A stretch of DNA of 64,000 nucleotides from a virus. Positions 50,101 through 57,854 of this stretch are shown here, piece by piece (the first letter of the stretch is position 1; every line of letters starts with the position of its first letter). The notes beneath the pieces were generated by a model. That model had not been told where the DNA came from. It saw nothing but the letters and a program-made list of their open reading frames with translations, and ran no database searches. The translations under genes and the position numbers were made by a program. The stretch covers positions 1 to 64,000 of the IMG/VR virus record IMGVR_UViG_3300036790_000231; one strand, written 5' to 3'.

Positions 50101-51866
50101 GTTTCACCTTTTTCAATAGAAATCTGCTCTTGTCTTCTAGCTTCAGCAAGAGAAACAGATGCACCTTCAGCAGCTAGTCTTGCACTCTTTTCAGCAAAAA
50201 CAAGATCGGTAATATTTTTAAGAGCTTGTTCACGCGCTTCAGTAAGAGCAATCTGTGAATCTCTTACTTGTAATTGCGCATCATTTAATTGTATATTAGA
50301 ATTTACTAGCTGTTGATTAGCAGAAATAAGTGTAGATTGATTTTGTAATTCTTTAATTTTCCCAGCATTAGGTTCAAAGTAGGCAGTTTTTTCTGCTTCG
50401 CTTTTAACTGATACTGCTTGGAAAATTGATTTGAATCTAAGTAAAGCCGCACCAGCAATCGATATCATCGGAATAAGCTGACCAACTCCTGAAATAAACG
50501 CTCCTCCAAGAGCTGCACCTGCCTCACTTGCAGCAGAAGCAACAGATATTAAACTTCCAACTAAGCTATCTACTCCAGTAACTAATTGCTGAGGGACTGC
50601 GGCAATAAAAACCTCTTTTACCCCTTGTACTGCTGAAGCTACGCCAGTAAGTCTAAATTTTAGAAAGTCTAAATGAGCACCAATCGCTTCAAATGTTTCT
50701 CCAAAATCTCCTCTTTTGAAAGACGCTACTATTCCACCAGTAGATTCAAGAAGAGCTTTGCGGGCAATCTTAGAAGCTTCCTCCGCTTTGGATCCCCATT
50801 TCAGTGCATCTTCTCCACCAAGCTCAAATTGCCTGCTTAATGAGCTAAAAGCTCTAGCAAAATCTTGTGCTCCCCGTTTAGCCTCATTCTCAGTTAATTG
50901 GCCAGATTTTAATTTAGAAAGCCATCTATCGTACGCACTGGTAATATCATTGATCTTTTGCTTTAATTCTGCATCATCAAAACTCTTACCAATATTAAAT
51001 GACTCGCTTCTTAATCTCTCCGAATCAGCAATTAATCTACCATATTCCTCATGAACTGGTCCAAGAGAATTAGCCAAACTTTTATATTCTCTACTAAAAG
51101 CATCTATATAATTTTTTTGCTCTTGCTGAGATTTTCCTGTTTGATCTAGGGTAGATCTATAATTTTGAAGAGCCTGATCTAAATCCTTAATTGAATTAAT
51201 TTGTTTTTGCGCATCAGTAGATAAAGAAATTGGTTGACGAGAAGATGGCTCTAAAGTTTGTAATGCTTTTGCAGAAGCGCGCGCCTGCTCGGCTAAATCT
51301 CTTAACTTAGTAGCTTCTTGACTGGCTATATCAAATCTTTTAGAAAGAGAATCAAGTGATCCCCCTAATGCAGTATATTCTCTACGTGCATCTCCTAAAT
51401 CCTTATTACCACTTTTTATCTCTTGCCCAAGATTATCAAATCTATCAACAATTTCATCAACTTTTTTATTTAAATCATCTGAGGCTCCGCCTGTTTTCTC
51501 AAACTCAGCAGCAGTTTCAGCCATTGCGTCTTGAACATCAGTAGTTTTTCTTCCAAGATTCTCATGAGAAGATGCCGTATCATCTACCGACTTCTTATGA
51601 CGATCTAAACTACCAGTAGCATCATCTATATCTCTACCAAGATTACGAGCGGATTGGGATCCTCTAACTTGCTCTTCTCGTAATCTTCTAGCCTTTTCCT
51701 CAGCATCCTCAGATTTATCACCAAGCTTTTCAATATCTTTGGCAACACCCTCAGCACTAGAAGTTCCAGTTAATCTATCTAACTCAGCTTTAAGCGCAGC
51801 TACTTTAGCACTTGCTTGATCTTTTGCGCGAAGAAGTATCTCAATTATGTAGTCACTGTCGGCCAA
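44124..51866 (-). CDS. Tape measure protein with two hydrolase domains
   Basis: 2580 residues, the largest gene. The N-terminal third is coiled (ILLRAKDQASAKVAALKAEL). Membrane-like segments lie around 440-480 and 1100. An NlpC/P60-type domain lies at about 1465-1580, with the catalytic DCSGG (near residue 1490) after LPYVYGGGHTE and histidine in DHTFMRIG. A lysozyme-like transglycosylase domain is at about 1685-1785 (IMAAISLAESAGNPLAES, EGLYQIEMPMNA, GLGAWETFVSGDY). The last 700 residues are coiled-coil rich in Gln. It sets tail length and, with these domains, opens the cell wall during DNA entry. Confidence 0.93.
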   Translation of the reverse strand: MADSDYIIEILLRAKDQASAKVAALKAELDRLTGTSSAEGVAKDIEKLGDKSEDAEEKARRLREEQVRGSQSARNLGRDIDDATGSLDRHKKSVDDTASSHENLGRKTTDVQDAMAETAAEFEKTGGASDDLNKKVDEIVDRFDNLGQEIKSGNKDLGDARREYTALGGSLDSLSKRFDIASQEATKLRDLAEQARASAKALQTLEPSSRQPISLSTDAQKQINSIKDLDQALQNYRSTLDQTGKSQQEQKNYIDAFSREYKSLANSLGPVHEEYGRLIADSERLRSESFNIGKSFDDAELKQKINDITSAYDRWLSKLKSGQLTENEAKRGAQDFARAFSSLSRQFELGGEDALKWGSKAEEASKIARKALLESTGGIVASFKRGDFGETFEAIGAHLDFLKFRLTGVASAVQGVKEVFIAAVPQQLVTGVDSLVGSLISVASAASEAGAALGGAFISGVGQLIPMISIAGAALLRFKSIFQAVSVKSEAEKTAYFEPNAGKIKELQNQSTLISANQQLVNSNIQLNDAQLQVRDSQIALTEAREQALKNITDLVFAEKSARLAAEGASVSLAEARRQEQISIEKGETTGIITAEEQVKAAELAKKKADWEVPWAEREANIARRRGVEGARSVVSARQSLVSSHQAVTQAEQAHSAAARERQITLLQAAQPSSSETSQEAQYQQLLSQMSGPEKALVKVLSNLEKQLKSPDSPLKKITDYFIEPFEEAALKLESLLGSGSFLEPIDNLAQAMGSSLKKYKNEIFGEKGTSFFEEMSKDATDNLPIVTSAILHLMNLFQDIAKAADPAFKKMSEDWDNFWAKLDTKYSTPEGVNDLKEFFTGAVKYAEGFAHLGSSIGSLFLAIGHDAAPQGLKTVTTFSESVERATKWVESNGPKVTKFFREAREGLSLIGGVLLTLGKEFIEVFNLSNLGAFSTFLKVVLIPGLGNVVKIVGTLTNILLKFFNLFGAPGRILLEGFGTILAGIFVITKVMKYKSAVMGTIGVVKGLYSALKIMFEGGTGREAWEALTSAVTKNKQAIEETKVAQEALNDERVVGGAESAGGAGAVSTAEHDAGSSTESDLIAGGEGAVGAIGISAADLVGAVLVPVVVAGGVAYILDKSTANLGQTYSSQGIPTTGNFGDELGRDIHHAFSLSSLGDAVTGNYAGFAQNVFGEENSSESSLRKFGNLLQENKGKIQNLSNGALEEISLEATKLAHNPALHQWKKKLEELAKAYSPATRAAQLFSENTKKYFESLGPVTAKVSKSFESIKESTEFIFKQVKERVKTNIESIAEDLGLHSKQGKEALISNFGSAETAIDEAMRKGTVSTAKGMKEIKELVSEALSKYGISNTEIQGSRNQQYRHENFSEPNNASGGGVPEYMRASGGWMNASPGGHSYRVGEAGHDEIALTTDPRHASRQASLLDEYLSRAPAVRSMAEGGTVSALRAFHASFGGTHMARVLAAADLVSNMNLPYVYGGGHTEPARLGDGVDCSGGVSFVTQQGGYKVPTTVSGDIGSWGFPSGEGLVTIFFNGDHTFMRIGDRYWGTSGFARQKDNGGAGWFESSPSASYLAGFNAVHLPDVEGTKAWISAAKTLENHGQQLTDIGKGKGAASFISAVQASAGKGGGALGLLQQIVAPKVKGGALIGKVVQGALNTATGAANQFLEKLGESSGAGIETSSSAGGSYNRSRLENLWDKEGGPRGMARIMAAISLAESAGNPLAESPVSDEGSHAEGLYQIEMPMNAADVPGGNAKNPIANTIGAIKILASQGLGAWETFVSGDYLKFMASGGAVKRLKEFASGGRAPWGGSPVPIIAHEGERIMNPSQYSEAARLAGTSPSGLDSHMGFNSSSPRQHFADGGIPRVIGSSAQASSSSNAISSSIARFMPTLLEMNPNEQAEFSNIQKFFKSLSKAFKGIKKFSSESGKYDKYIEEFSNEIGAANGLLEKMKTGREKRTELSTSSNIQKVFSSKGKIVKRVIGEPGTEGLDIRTMEKESQDMKKELGKINQLKNETMSQVSHVETEKSSPKRTAALNNLRARYNKLIEEQDNLSKAMSENIENRYSDQTQQIQDQVSKLESSYNVISQEQTSQESTAQSKGQYGQVQVLNKQIAASANKQIQNLQKPLKEAEKIGNTEEVNTIKQSIASLNQTIATAAMERINALQSEVNQAYQETESGITSEQGIAQALGNFVKVKEMDQQIISTTTGYIVQLENVLHEAEREGESSRVASIKEEISGLKQIVTNAVVEQITSAKSQMEQESSSKQSEVSLLQSKSKIAAERGNNKEAGEYEQSALIMKQGDLESERIKLLELKQQAHSSGAISEEAHFIEEINKNTEQLEENRLALQNNTAATVELLVKGIEASGSFNKSIYSNLAQGIETVGKITGVTNVKALKSATEGEAGALGTERSQLEATASGVGLGKVAGMSSQEILTWFASSEGQQTIKGLESSAHTEKEKETMRSLVSQLETNSLATEQNTEKMAELNGHLNQPQSFSTTAWEQYRGAFFNGMGGMLPAYAASLPASMRPENMPVYGSAAPGASSSTMIENLNLTHPVEVADPQLFSEELSHQIGQSPTAP

Positions 51867-52463
51867 CTACATCACCTCATTCCTAACAGAATGAAATTCT
51901 TCAATAACTATTTCTCTTTCTTCTATCTCTTTTTTAGTATAAGCACCTCCGCGACAATTTCTAAATTGGGCAAATTTTAGAACTATTTCTGCTTGTCTTC
52001 TCTTATTACATAAATAAGGAATAATATAAGGGAATGAATTACAAACATCTCTCTTATTTTGCAAACGCCATTGATAAGCTATTTTTCCAGAAACAGTTAT
52101 TTGGTTAAAGGTTACCTTTCCACCGTCCATTACAGTTACCAATACATCCAAAGGTTCTCTATGAACTTGAGCCACACTAATAAGAGGGCTTCGGAATAAA
52201 GGATGAGTCCCCTTTTTCTTTGTTAATGAAAAACATCCCTCCCCATCTAAAAACCCAGCAGCCCAAGCATACTCTAATTTTTCATCAAAAGATGGTTCTT
52301 TATAAACAAATGGCTCAATCTTTTTGATACCTTTTCTTTCATTAGTACATTGCTTGCAATGAGTTTGTAAACCATCGCTAGATCTAATAGAATGCCAAAA
52401 ATCACTAGCAGATTTCTTTATTCTGCATTTACTACATCTTTTATTTTCTATTAGATAGGCCAT
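51867..52463 (-). CDS. Free-standing LAGLIDADG endonuclease
   Basis: 198 residues. The N-terminus has a zinc ribbon (RCSKCRIKKSASDFWH ... THCKQCTNERKG). The core AAGFLDGEGCFSLTKK is the LAGLIDADG motif of single-motif homing endonucleases, followed by a typical beta saddle (VFNQ-like, IAYQWRLQNKRDVC). It sits between the tail chaperone genes and the tape measure, replacing the spacer usually found there. Confidence 0.82.
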   Translation of the reverse strand: MAYLIENKRCSKCRIKKSASDFWHSIRSSDGLQTHCKQCTNERKGIKKIEPFVYKEPSFDEKLEYAWAAGFLDGEGCFSLTKKKGTHPLFRSPLISVAQVHREPLDVLVTVMDGGKVTFNQITVSGKIAYQWRLQNKRDVCNSFPYIIPYLCNKRRQAEIVLKFAQFRNCRGGAYTKKEIEEREIVIEEFHSVRNEVM

Positions 52464-52464
52464 T

Positions 52465-52914
52465 TTAATGTTCTATTTTTGGAGGAGTAACCTTCGCTAA
52501 AGCTCTTCGTCCAGCTTTAAGGAATGGATCATTGTCCTCAATCTCTTTAAGTTCTTTTTCTTCTATTTCTGTTTCTTTAGGATCACGCCAAGCTACATTC
52601 TTTAATTTTTCATAGTAATCATTAAGAGAATCTATATATTTATTTCTAGTTCCCTTATCATCATCGTAATTTGAATTGGAATATAGAGCACTTATATGAT
52701 CGTTTCTTTTCTGATCTATTTCATCAACTAATTTTCTTCTAGTCCATATTTCATAAGCCTTAGTAAATCTTCTAGCAGGCCACTCCAGAAGTTCATTTAT
52801 AGTCTCAGGATGATGTCCTGAATATGACTCAAGTGCAGCAAGAGGAGTTAAAGTGCGCGGTTTTGATTCCTCTTCCTCGCCCTCTGCGTCGCTGTCAGAA
52901 CGTTTCTCCACCAC
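52465..52914 (-). CDS. Tail assembly chaperone, frameshift partner (T part)
   Basis: 149 residues in the -1 frame, read as an extension of the upstream chaperone. It has acidic and basic low-complexity ends and a helical middle (LESYSGHHPETINELLEWPA, RKLVDEIDQKRNDHISALYS). The formal start is a GTG at 52914, but the slippery site at 52920-52926 lies just upstream in the right phase, so the main product should be a fusion of about 360 residues. GT-type chaperones guide tape measure and tube assembly. Confidence 0.8.
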   Translation of the reverse strand: MVEKRSDSDAEGEEEESKPRTLTPLAALESYSGHHPETINELLEWPARRFTKAYEIWTRRKLVDEIDQKRNDHISALYSNSNYDDDKGTRNKYIDSLNDYYEKLKNVAWRDPKETEIEEKELKEIEDNDPFLKAGRRALAKVTPPKIEH

Positions 52915-53546
52915 TTTGTTAAAAAATACTCCAACTCTTCATAATTCTGCTCAATAAACAAAGTAAGCATCTCCTCGCCATCCCTGACCGACATGCCGCC
53001 CTCGTCAGTCGGTCTAGACCAAATATCAATTAAGAGATTTCTCTCTGAACGCGGCACCCTCAACCATATACACTGAGCTTCCGTAAGAAAATCAGGGATA
53101 TAAGAAGCTAATTTGAGAACGCTTTTCAGGATCGAGTCAATACCACCTAAGCTGCTACCAGCGTCAACTGACAAATGACCATCTCGGAAGGAGAGAGGAA
53201 GTTTTTCATCTGGCATTATTTTGTCAATAGAAAGACCATCAGGGCCACTCATCGCCTCATCCATCTTGCGCGAAAACAGTCCAGTAAACTCAATCATCGC
53301 ATGATATGAAAGAGGTTTTTGGTTATAAAATCTCTCAAAATGTTGAGGAATCAACTCGCCACCAACTTTAACCTCATAATCTGCTTGGAAGTGCCATTCT
53401 TTAGTCGGAATAGGCTTTTCGATATCATCCTCAGAAGTCACAAGAGGTAAATCTTTTTTCTCCTCTTTCCCCTCAGCTACAGCGCCAAGTTTTTCTTGAA
53501 GTATTTTCTCTGCTGCTGCCTCATCTGTTGAATCTTCTGTAGCCAT
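52848..53546 (-). CDS. Tail assembly chaperone (G part)
   Basis: 232 residues in the zero frame. After a disordered acidic start come WHFQADYEVKVGGELIPQHF and HAMIEFTGLFSRKMDEAMSG. The helical middle is LKSVLKLASYIPDFLTEAQC, and GGMSVRDGEEMLTLFIEQNY leads to the frameshift site at residues 208-209. It sits between the major tail protein region and the tape measure, as usual. Confidence 0.85.
   Translation of the reverse strand: MATEDSTDEAAAEKILQEKLGAVAEGKEEKKDLPLVTSEDDIEKPIPTKEWHFQADYEVKVGGELIPQHFERFYNQKPLSYHAMIEFTGLFSRKMDEAMSGPDGLSIDKIMPDEKLPLSFRDGHLSVDAGSSLGGIDSILKSVLKLASYIPDFLTEAQCIWLRVPRSERNLLIDIWSRPTDEGGMSVRDGEEMLTLFIEQNYEELEYFLTKWWRNVLTATQRARKRNQNRAL
52920..52926 (-). promoter_or_regulatory. 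-1 ribosomal frameshift site T TTT TTA
   Basis: On the minus strand the heptamer TTTTTTA is placed exactly in phase: zero-frame TTT TTA at 52925-52920 preceded by T52926. After slipping, the frame continues AAC AAA GTG GTG into the 149-codon partner. This is a canonical X XXY YYZ site between overlapping tail chaperone frames. Confidence 0.85.
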
Positions 53547-53577
53547 TTTATTCCTTTCTAACTTTCGCTTTATCTAG

Positions 53578-54111
53578 TTATCTAAGACTATCTGGTTGAA
53601 GTCTTAATTTTAGGATTGCTTTAAATTTCTCTTTCCAATAAGGTAATGTTACTAATCTCATGGCAGCATAAGTAGCTGCCATATAGTGTTGACCTTTTTG
53701 TCCTTTTACTGATTTTTGATATATAGAATGTATTCCATCTGGAGGAAGCTTCATATAATTAGCTCTAAAAGGATATATAGCGCTTGCATTATTTCCATAA
53801 ATACCAGTTCCCTTATCTACATAAATTGGATACAACATAGAGCCAGGGTTATATATAGAAGTGGAGTCCATAATTGCAGGAATACCTATTTCTGCAAGAA
53901 ATTCTATTCCAACATCAACAGGTCCATGACTTCCAACTGCCTCAGAAAGAGCTAGAGTTGATCCATGAGGAACAATTCCCTTTAAAAATCCCTCAGTATC
54001 ATCAGTAATTCCTTTGACCATATCGGACAAAGTTTGATGGACTGAATCTCCACTAAGTTTGCGCGTATTTGATTCTATACGAGCTACATATATTTGATTA
54101 TCATTTGCCAT
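53578..54111 (-). CDS. HK97 gp10-like tail completion protein
   Basis: 177 residues from the ATG at 54111; the longer frame needs a GTG at 54177 and a poor N-terminus. VDVGIEFLAEIGIPAIMD, then YPIYVDKGTGIYG (the YA-x-YVE-x-GTG signature) and FRANYMKLPPDGIH fit the HK97 gp10 family of head-tail joining or tail completion proteins. It is transcribed from its own strong promoter (54212-54240), with a leader of nearly 100 bases that contains GC-rich inverted repeats. Confidence 0.65.
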   Translation of the reverse strand: MANDNQIYVARIESNTRKLSGDSVHQTLSDMVKGITDDTEGFLKGIVPHGSTLALSEAVGSHGPVDVGIEFLAEIGIPAIMDSTSIYNPGSMLYPIYVDKGTGIYGNNASAIYPFRANYMKLPPDGIHSIYQKSVKGQKGQHYMAATYAAMRLVTLPYWKEKFKAILKLRLQPDSLR

Positions 54112-54211
54112 GAGCGTTTTTGAAGGACTGAGATTATAAAAAGCGTCGTGGATCAAGGGCCAATGGCCGAGATGCACGAGCGCGGCCTCGCCCTACGCTC
54201 ATCTACTACGA

Positions 54212-54240
54212 TTTATATCATTTTTACAAAGAAACGTCAA
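54212..54240 (-). promoter_or_regulatory. Strong sigma70-type promoter (minus strand)
   Basis: Minus-strand TTGACG (54235-54240), a 17-base spacer and TATAAA (54212-54217). This is the best promoter I see in the window. It directs transcription into the tail completion, chaperone and tape measure genes. Its -35 abuts the preceding terminator hairpin. Confidence 0.75.
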
Positions 54241-54276
54241 GGGGGCGATGAGCGTCTATGAACCCATCGCCCCCTT
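54239..54276 (-). terminator. Hairpin after the major tail protein gene
   Basis: A 12-bp perfect stem, AAGGGGGCGATG (54239-54250) with CATCGCCCCCTT (54265-54276). On the minus strand its 3 prime arm ends TT, which are the first two bases of the -35 of the next promoter; a clean T-run is missing, though TTTCTTTG follows. On the plus strand it is followed by TT only. It probably ends or attenuates the head-to-tail-tube transcript. Confidence 0.6.
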
Positions 54277-54292
54277 TTACTACTACTACTGC

Positions 54293-55273
54293 TTACCTAT
54301 ATACAACCTGATCAACAACTTCACCCATTGAATAGTCCGGATCTGAGACAACTGGGTCAGCAAATACCCTGAATGTTTGAGCAATAGTTTGTTGATTGCC
54401 AGACTTCATATACTCAAGGGTTGAAGCTTGAGGAGACTTCAGAACTCTACGCATAAGATGACCTCTTATTTTACCGGCAGAAGTTCCAACAGTTCTCTTA
54501 TGAAGAATAGCCATTCTACGTTCTGTATAAGCAGAAGGATTTCCTAGTCCCAAATGTCTCTCGTTAGGCGTCTGAGTTATATCAGTGGTGATTTCTCCAC
54601 CTTCCCAAGCAAACTGAATATTTTCTAAGCTTGTTTGAGCAAGAGGAGCATCAACTGTCATCTCCCATTCATCTGGAATAGCTAGAATAGCCGCCTGAAT
54701 CTGATCAATATCGATCATACTCTCAGTGTTATTCCTGGTAAGTTTTATTCCGCCTTTAGTGGAACCAAGCTCAGTCCAAGAACCAACCGGATCATAAAGC
54801 CCAAAACCTGCTTGAACTCTTTTAATTTCTGATGTAGCTTCTTCAGCAGTTTTTTTCAGCGTATTTTGAGCAATAACGATCAATGGTTGAGCATGATTCT
54901 CCAGTTCTCCAGCAAATTTAACTGTAATTGCATTTTTATCTAATCCTTCTGTTCCTTCACATTCCACACCTTCTTCTCCGATAGAAGGAAGTTCTTCCAG
55001 AGCTTTTTGTATATCTTCAGAACTCAATTCATTATATTTAAGTTCTTTAGTTTCATAAGACATAAAACCAAACGAAATGATACCAGTAGTAGGTTCTTTC
55101 GTTAATTTAGTAATTTCTTGTTCCTCATTAGTATAACCAGTAGTAGCAAGATTGATTATACTTCCTAATTTCTTAGGATAAGGAGTAGAATAAGGGGCTA
55201 CAAGAACACGAGCAGGGCCACGGATAATTCCGTCCCCCAGCGGTTCTACTCTCTCAAATCCACCCGTAGACAT
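54293..55273 (-). CDS. Major tail protein with an inserted domain
   Basis: 326 residues. PLGDGIIRGPARVLVAPYST and LGSTKGGIKLTRNNTE, then DQIQAAILAIPDEWEMTVDA, are typical of tail tube proteins of this phage type. IRGHLMRRVLKSPQASTLEY and RVFADPVVSDPDY end the fold. Residues about 65-156 are an extra domain (ELKYNELSSEDIQKALEELP, ITVKFAGELENHAQPLIVIA) that has a relative in the decoration-like protein at 59174. It would project from the tube surface. Confidence 0.8.
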   Translation of the reverse strand: MSTGGFERVEPLGDGIIRGPARVLVAPYSTPYPKKLGSIINLATTGYTNEEQEITKLTKEPTTGIISFGFMSYETKELKYNELSSEDIQKALEELPSIGEEGVECEGTEGLDKNAITVKFAGELENHAQPLIVIAQNTLKKTAEEATSEIKRVQAGFGLYDPVGSWTELGSTKGGIKLTRNNTESMIDIDQIQAAILAIPDEWEMTVDAPLAQTSLENIQFAWEGGEITTDITQTPNERHLGLGNPSAYTERRMAILHKRTVGTSAGKIRGHLMRRVLKSPQASTLEYMKSGNQQTIAQTFRVFADPVVSDPDYSMGEVVDQVVYR

Positions 55274-55293
55274 GGGCTATTCCTTTCTTTTTA

Positions 55294-55614
55294 CTAAGAG
55301 CCCTGCGCAGGCGCGATGGGCGAGGGAGTGGACACAGTGACAGAAGGAATTGGTTTAGATTCGGAAGAAGAGACAGACTTGCCCGCTTCCTGATCCTTCA
55401 CAATTTCTATCTGAAATCCTTTATTAACTCTACTAAGCTCATTGGGTGTAATATATACTACATCCCCATTCAAATAAAGGGAACGTGATATACCGTTATC
55501 ACTTCTAAATAAATCTATTCTATTATTTGTATCACCTAACGATATATTGCCAATATATCTCACAGGGATCGAAGGCTCGACACCATCGACCGTAACTTTT
55601 GTAGCGTCGGCCAT
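55294..55614 (-). CDS. Small head-tail connector region protein
   Basis: 106 residues: a beta-rich first 70 (IPVRYIGNISLGDTNNRIDL, YLNGDVVYITPNELSRVN) and a Ser/Pro-rich flexible tail. The beta segment reads like small phage structural proteins with an SH3-like fold that sit before tail tube genes. No firm family. Confidence 0.55.
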   Translation of the reverse strand: MADATKVTVDGVEPSIPVRYIGNISLGDTNNRIDLFRSDNGISRSLYLNGDVVYITPNELSRVNKGFQIEIVKDQEAGKSVSSSESKPIPSVTVSTPSPIAPAQGS

Positions 55615-55630
55615 TTTCTTTCCTTTCAGA

Positions 55631-56287
55631 TCAGAAGCTTGTCTTCTGTACTTTATATTCTAAAAGTCTTCCTTGCAATATGCAAACTGGAGATGGTTCA
55701 TTTCTCACAAAAGGTTCGGATGTTTTTGCTACTGGAGGATTGGATATTTCTCCAGTTAAAACCCCACCCAGCGAAGCATTTTTTTTAATACTCATATGTA
55801 CTGCATCGGATAATCTTTGTAATTTACTATCCAGTTCTTCCTCTAATTTAATTCCTTCTTCATCATGTAAATTTTCTTGTTTAATAGGTTCTGATTTACA
55901 TAATATATCTATAAATAAGGTTGCTTCAACTACATCAAATTGATCAGGTTGAAAACTGGCTGGTTTAAAATCATGACAAGTAGTAGTTATATTTGGCCAT
56001 CTGTCTAGCGAAGCTTCCATCAATGATGGCTTTATACCAGTAAAAAAATTATTTTTTTCTACTTGAGGTATAAGTATTCTATTAAATTCAAATCCAGTAA
56101 TTTCATAGTATTCCTTATCTCTTTGATCCCAAGAATATTGTAACTGTTTAGTGATGGATGGTAAATATTTTATTAATTGCGCTTTGGCAGCTCGCTGAAC
56201 TTGCTCAGCTTCAATACCCTGTCCAACTGCTAAATGACTGTAATCATTTCCAAAAGGCTCAAATTCTTTTATAATTTCGTTAGCCAT
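55631..56287 (-). CDS. Head-tail connector region protein
   Basis: 218 residues from the ATG overlapping no gene (the longer frame starts in the upstream gene). A helical first part (EQVQRAAKAQLIKYLPSITK), a middle with FFTGIKPSLMEASLDRWPNI, and an acidic helical C-terminus. Position and length suit a neck or tail-completion protein. No motif is recognised. Confidence 0.55.
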   Translation of the reverse strand: MANEIIKEFEPFGNDYSHLAVGQGIEAEQVQRAAKAQLIKYLPSITKQLQYSWDQRDKEYYEITGFEFNRILIPQVEKNNFFTGIKPSLMEASLDRWPNITTTCHDFKPASFQPDQFDVVEATLFIDILCKSEPIKQENLHDEEGIKLEEELDSKLQRLSDAVHMSIKKNASLGGVLTGEISNPPVAKTSEPFVRNEPSPVCILQGRLLEYKVQKTSF

Positions 56288-56288
56288 T

Positions 56289-57236
56289 TTATGGGAAAGG
56301 ATAAAAACCAAGTGTTAACGGATCGAATGCTCCCCAATAACCTGTATAAAGCGGCTGATTGTCAAATGGATCCTTGGTCACATATCCCCTTGGACGACTC
56401 AATCGTTTCAAATTCCCATTAGCTTCCCAGCCTTCGTCAAATTCCAATGATGAAGCGGGCATGGGAACTGCCTTGCGTTGAGGCAGTTTAAATACGAGAA
56501 ATTGTAAATCACGCCAATTCTGTTCTAGCTCTTTGCATAATCTATCTCTTAATTTTTCCAGTGCTGTAATTGCTTCTGGATATGAAGTAATCTCCGTAGG
56601 GGATTGAGCAGTTTTCGTTCTTGCTTGTCTGGCCCAATAATCAATCCCTGGACTACAAAGCTCAAATGCCAATCTCTTAGAAAAATAGTCCAACTGAACT
56701 AACGGATATACTTCTGCCTCTTCATCGGCTTCAACCGCTTTACCAAGCACCCTTTCTTGAATTAGAACGGCATATTTCTGAACTCTTCTTTCGCCAAAAT
56801 TAGGATCTTTGATAAGGGCATAAAGAGTAGTTGGCATATGATCGGCTACTCCATCAACTATTGCACCTGTTTTTATCCCCAATCCAGGTCCGTGATCAGA
56901 AATTATTATAGGAAACTCTAAAGTCTCTTCATATTCCGAATCCTTAGAAATCCCCCACCATCCAAAATATTCTCCCTCAACTGCCACATCTGATTCAACA
57001 AATTGATATTTTACGTTATGCCCTTCTGCATCTTTTGGCCAAATTGATTCTCCTAACTCACCATTTATTAATGGTACTCTAGAAGTTAATGGCCTCATAA
57101 AGAATTTAACTTCAATTCCTTCGGTATTGATTGTTTCTTGTCCTCGCAAAATCGTATCGGTTAGGGGTGGATGGGTTACCCCTAACCGAACGATTACAGG
57201 ATTATTAGAAACTTTTGTACTAATGAATGTAGTCAT
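56289..57236 (-). CDS. Baseplate/neck protein with BppU-like domain
   Basis: 315 residues. The first 115 (GIEVKFFMRPLTSRVPLING, VKYQFVESDVAVEGEYFGWW) look like the BppU-type immunoglobulin domain common in phage adaptor proteins. The C-terminal 150 residues are helical (LEKLRDRLCKELEQNWRDLQ) with a conserved end (RPRGYVTKDPFDNQPLYTGY). It is the second gene after the capsid, so a head-tail adaptor or collar role is likely. Confidence 0.55.
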   Translation of the reverse strand: MTTFISTKVSNNPVIVRLGVTHPPLTDTILRGQETINTEGIEVKFFMRPLTSRVPLINGELGESIWPKDAEGHNVKYQFVESDVAVEGEYFGWWGISKDSEYEETLEFPIIISDHGPGLGIKTGAIVDGVADHMPTTLYALIKDPNFGERRVQKYAVLIQERVLGKAVEADEEAEVYPLVQLDYFSKRLAFELCSPGIDYWARQARTKTAQSPTEITSYPEAITALEKLRDRLCKELEQNWRDLQFLVFKLPQRKAVPMPASSLEFDEGWEANGNLKRLSRPRGYVTKDPFDNQPLYTGYWGAFDPLTLGFYPFP

Positions 57237-57239
57237 GAA

Positions 57240-57854
57240 TTAGGCTACTACTGCTGCTTCACCTTCGGAGTTTATATCAACCTCATTGGCTATCTCTGAT
57301 ACTTCTGTAGCTTCTCTTTCAAATTCAATAACAGCTGGCCTTCTAGCATGATTCATCTCATAAACTATAACTCCATTAACGCTATCATCGTCAAGGATCT
57401 CCATTTTCTCAAGTATATCTCTTACGCTCATAGCATCATATCCATTAAATGGCTCTCTCTCAGACGGAGCAACAAATTCAATTACAGTATTCCTATTCAG
57501 TCCACCACGCTCATATTGACGAACTTGCTCTACTTCATCAAATTTTAATTTCTTCATTCTATCTATTATTTCTTTTGGATGAAGTCCTACATAATCTTCA
57601 AAGGGAGGGTCAACTGTTTGACCGTTAGGAGCAATTCTTGCCCCCTCAGCAGTGGTTGCTTCCACCCTATATTTCTTTGCCTCTCTATCAGTAAGTGGTT
57701 CAAAAGTTTGTGTGTACCAATGAATTCCAGTACTTATTTGCTTTTTTATATGGTCACTAAGCTCCCAATCTGATACAACTTGACCGGGAAAATAATTCTG
57801 TGACTCGCCCTCAGAATCCATAGCAGTCGTTTGTTTTCTAACTAAATATGGCAT
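57240..57854 (-). CDS. Head-associated protein, unknown
   Basis: 204 residues. FPGQVVSDWELSDHIKKQIS opens the protein; then DYVGLHPKEIIDRMKKLKFD, EVEQVRQYERGGLNRNTVIE, a helical motif common in phage proteins beside the capsid (a Rho/SAP-like helix pair). The C-terminus is acidic. Probably a head completion or decoration protein. Confidence 0.55.
   Translation of the reverse strand: MPYLVRKQTTAMDSEGESQNYFPGQVVSDWELSDHIKKQISTGIHWYTQTFEPLTDREAKKYRVEATTAEGARIAPNGQTVDPPFEDYVGLHPKEIIDRMKKLKFDEVEQVRQYERGGLNRNTVIEFVAPSEREPFNGYDAMSVRDILEKMEILDDDSVNGVIVYEMNHARRPAVIEFEREATEVSEIANEVDINSEGEAAVVA

Noticed and set aside
54112-54177. GTG start at 54177 for the tail completion protein
   Set aside because: The added 22 residues do not resemble the family and lie in a GC-rich leader with inverted repeats; ATG at 54111 opens the conserved part.
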